Origin: Pandoraea pnomenusa
GTDB taxonomy: Bacteria; Pseudomonadota; Gammaproteobacteria; Burkholderiales; Burkholderiaceae
NCBI RefSeq assembly: GCF_000767615.3
Contig: NZ_CP009553.3
Span: 434,001-498,000 of the forward strand
Direction of reading: 5' to 3'
Length of the DNA stretch: 64,000 bases
Position numbers and translations under genes: made by a program. How positions within the stretch are numbered: position 1 is the first letter of the stretch; the number at the start of each line of letters is the position of its first letter. Below are positions 62,589 to 64,000 of the stretch, one piece after another. Below the pieces are notes generated by a model. That model had not been told where the DNA came from. It ran no database searches and worked only from the letters and a program-made list of their open reading frames with translations.

Positions 62589-63428
62589 ATGCGACCGAAA
62601 GGTGAACGAGATGTCCGGCAAGTCACTCAAGCATCGGGGCGAGAGAAGTCCGATGGGCACACGCTATCGGAACAGGCATATTGGCTGATGCACCGTGACA
62701 TTCTCGCGGGCGTCCTGGCGCCGAACGAAAAGTTGCGCTTGCAGGGACTGCAGGCGCGGTACGGTCTGGGCATGAGTCCCATCCGTGAGGCCCTGATGTT
62801 GTTGAGTCGCGAGGGACTTGTCTCGAACGAAGGACAGCGCGGCTTCCGCGTGACGCCGGTATCCGTCGAAGACTTGCAGGACATCGTCTGGGCGCGACTG
62901 AACATCGAGACGATCCTGCTCGGTCAGTCGATTCGCCACGGCGACGCCGACTGGGGGGCGGAAATCTCGGCGGCGTTTTACAAACTCACACATGCCCCCG
63001 TTCCCGCATCGCTCGACGACATCGAGACGCTGGAGGCGTGGGAAGCCGCGCACCGGCGATTCCACCGCGCCCTGCTCGCCGGCGCCAAGTCACCTTGGCT
63101 GCATCGCGTCGACGCGCAACTCGTCGATCTGACGGAACGCTATCGACGAATCCGTCTCGCCCGCATGGGGTTTACCGCTCGCACCGACAGCATCTTCACG
63201 GAGCACAAGGCACTGATGGAGGCGGCGCTCGCACGCGATGTCGATACCGCGTGCCATCTGCTGCACGAACACCTGACGGCGACCTTCGATGCGCAGAAAT
63301 GGCTGGATGACGGCCTTGCCGCCACCGATGACGTACCTGCCGCCGCACCCGCGCCGGCCAAACGTCCTGCCAGAAAGGCCGTGTCGCCGCGCGCACGCCG
63401 CTCGGCCGACACCCTTGAAAAGGCCTGA
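62589..63428 (+). CDS. GntR/FadR-family transcription regulator
   Basis: 279 aa. An N-terminal winged helix (GVLAPNEKLRLQGLQARYGLG and SPIREALMLLSREGLV) and a C-terminal FCD-type helical ligand domain (HRRFHRALLAGAKSPWLHRVD, TEHKALMEAAL and HLLHEHL with metal-binding His residues). The last 40 residues are a Pro/Ala/Arg-rich tail. ATG 62589 follows GGAGG. The regulated pathway is not visible in the window. Confidence 0.9.
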   Translation: MRPKGERDVRQVTQASGREKSDGHTLSEQAYWLMHRDILAGVLAPNEKLRLQGLQARYGLGMSPIREALMLLSREGLVSNEGQRGFRVTPVSVEDLQDIVWARLNIETILLGQSIRHGDADWGAEISAAFYKLTHAPVPASLDDIETLEAWEAAHRRFHRALLAGAKSPWLHRVDAQLVDLTERYRRIRLARMGFTARTDSIFTEHKALMEAALARDVDTACHLLHEHLTATFDAQKWLDDGLAATDDVPAAAPAPAKRPARKAVSPRARRSADTLEKA

Positions 63429-63513
63429 TTGCCGCCGCGTCGTTGAACGCGTCGCCCACGAACGCCCCAGGCCATTCGAAGCGCGAACGTCTCGCGCTTC
63501 GCGCCCGCAGCCA

Positions 63514-64000
63514 TCAGAAGCGATGACGCATCCCCAGCCCGACGACGATCTGTGTCGGCGTCGCCGACTGGGCGTATCCACACAAGATGGCGTTCGCAAA
63601 AGGCGTGCCGGTACCGCCGATAACGTGCTGGTAGACGGCGTCGATATAGACGTCAGTGCGCTTGGAAAAATAGTAGGCGGCTTGTAGATTGACCTGGTGC
63701 CACTTCGGGCTCGCGCTCGCAGTGGCATTTTCATATCGACCCATCGTGAAAGCGTAGGAGCCGATCAACGTAATGTTGGCGGTCGCGTTGTAGGTCACGT
63801 TCACGTCGAAGTTGTCCATGCGCAGGCTGGCATTCCCCATGGGCCTGTAGCCGAAGAGATTGACCGACGAACCGTCGCTGATGACCGTACGCGTCCACGT
63901 GGCGCCGTAGGTGCCGTTCCCCCAGACGTAGCTTCCTCCGATACCGAAGACCGATTGCTTGGCCGCGATGAACGTCGAGTCGCCCGAGCCGCTGCTGCCG
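63514..64000 (-). CDS. Outer-membrane porin (C-terminal part)
   Basis: The last 162 residues of a Gram-negative porin of the Burkholderiales type; the gene continues past the window edge. Alternating beta strands (FDVNVTYNATANITLIGSYA, KWHQVNLQAAYYFS, KRTDVYIDAVYQHV) end in VGLGMRHRF with the C-terminal Phe required for assembly by the BAM complex. Trimeric, general diffusion channel by family. Confidence 0.92.
   Translation of the reverse strand, partial: GSSGSGDSTFIAAKQSVFGIGGSYVWGNGTYGATWTRTVISDGSSVNLFGYRPMGNASLRMDNFDVNVTYNATANITLIGSYAFTMGRYENATASASPKWHQVNLQAAYYFSKRTDVYIDAVYQHVIGGTGTPFANAILCGYAQSATPTQIVVGLGMRHRF

Overview
The window reads as a chromosome piece of a betaproteobacterium of the Burkholderiaceae. 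Gene order (his genes, tatABC, a DegS-like protease, Nif3, mscL, petABC, sspAB) and the general GC-rich look fit Burkholderia, Pandoraea or a close relative. The genus is an inference from gene order and protein style, not from a search.

Layout. Bases 1-12121 are core genome: the end of the histidine operon (hisA-F-I-E), a small membrane protein, a HIT protein, the Tat export genes, a periplasmic protease facing a Nif3 protein, a mechanosensitive channel, the three bc1 complex genes, the stringent starvation pair sspA-sspB, and tRNA-Thr(UGU). Bases 12077-46121 are a nearly complete P2-like prophage inserted in the 3' end of that tRNA; a 46-bp copy of the tRNA end marks both borders. It has an integrase, a toprim primase-helicase, Ogr/Delta and CII-like regulators, a repressor with two accessory membrane-protein genes behind it, and the full P2 late set (D U T E'/E FII FI, Com and a methyltransferase, fibre genes, I J W V, S R, spanins, endolysin, holins, X L M N O, then P Q in the opposite direction). 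Bases 46122-49051 hold wreckage of an older island at the same tRNA: a broken P4-type integrase, cut yqaJ and radC genes and a DUF932 gene. Bases 49403-57944 are a compact defence locus. Bases 58384-60855 are a nested insertion (IS21 in IS3 behind a cut glycosylase gene). The end holds a PAS-GGDEF cyclase, a GntR regulator and the end of a porin.

The most striking system is in the phage tail region. Beside the tail fibre gene lies a tyrosine recombinase that closely resembles Rci, the shufflon recombinase of plasmid R64. Four copies of a 13-bp site, two in each orientation, delimit four alternative fibre C-terminal segments, three of which still show the same ending, AYAPRIHV and stop, in some frame. 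This looks like a phage tail-fibre shufflon that could switch host range.

Two other layers stand out. First, a perfect dyad TGTTGT-N13-ACAACA occurs four times, at the boundaries of late gene blocks, and fits the binding site of the phage's Ogr/Delta activator; a LexA box, a P2-type E/E' frameshift signal and a dense GGTAACC iteron field complete the control elements. Second, the defence locus couples Vsr, a cytosine methyltransferase, a MORC/MutL-like GHKL ATPase, an Mrr-nuclease/SF2 helicase and a small unknown protein in one operon, followed by a second GHKL ATPase fused to a Shedu-like PD-(D/E)XK nuclease.

Several genes in and beside the prophage are broken by one-base changes in homopolymers, and one shufflon segment looks like another with many tiny gaps. 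Either these genes are decaying or the assembly consensus is poor there, as could happen if the shufflon is mixed in the culture.
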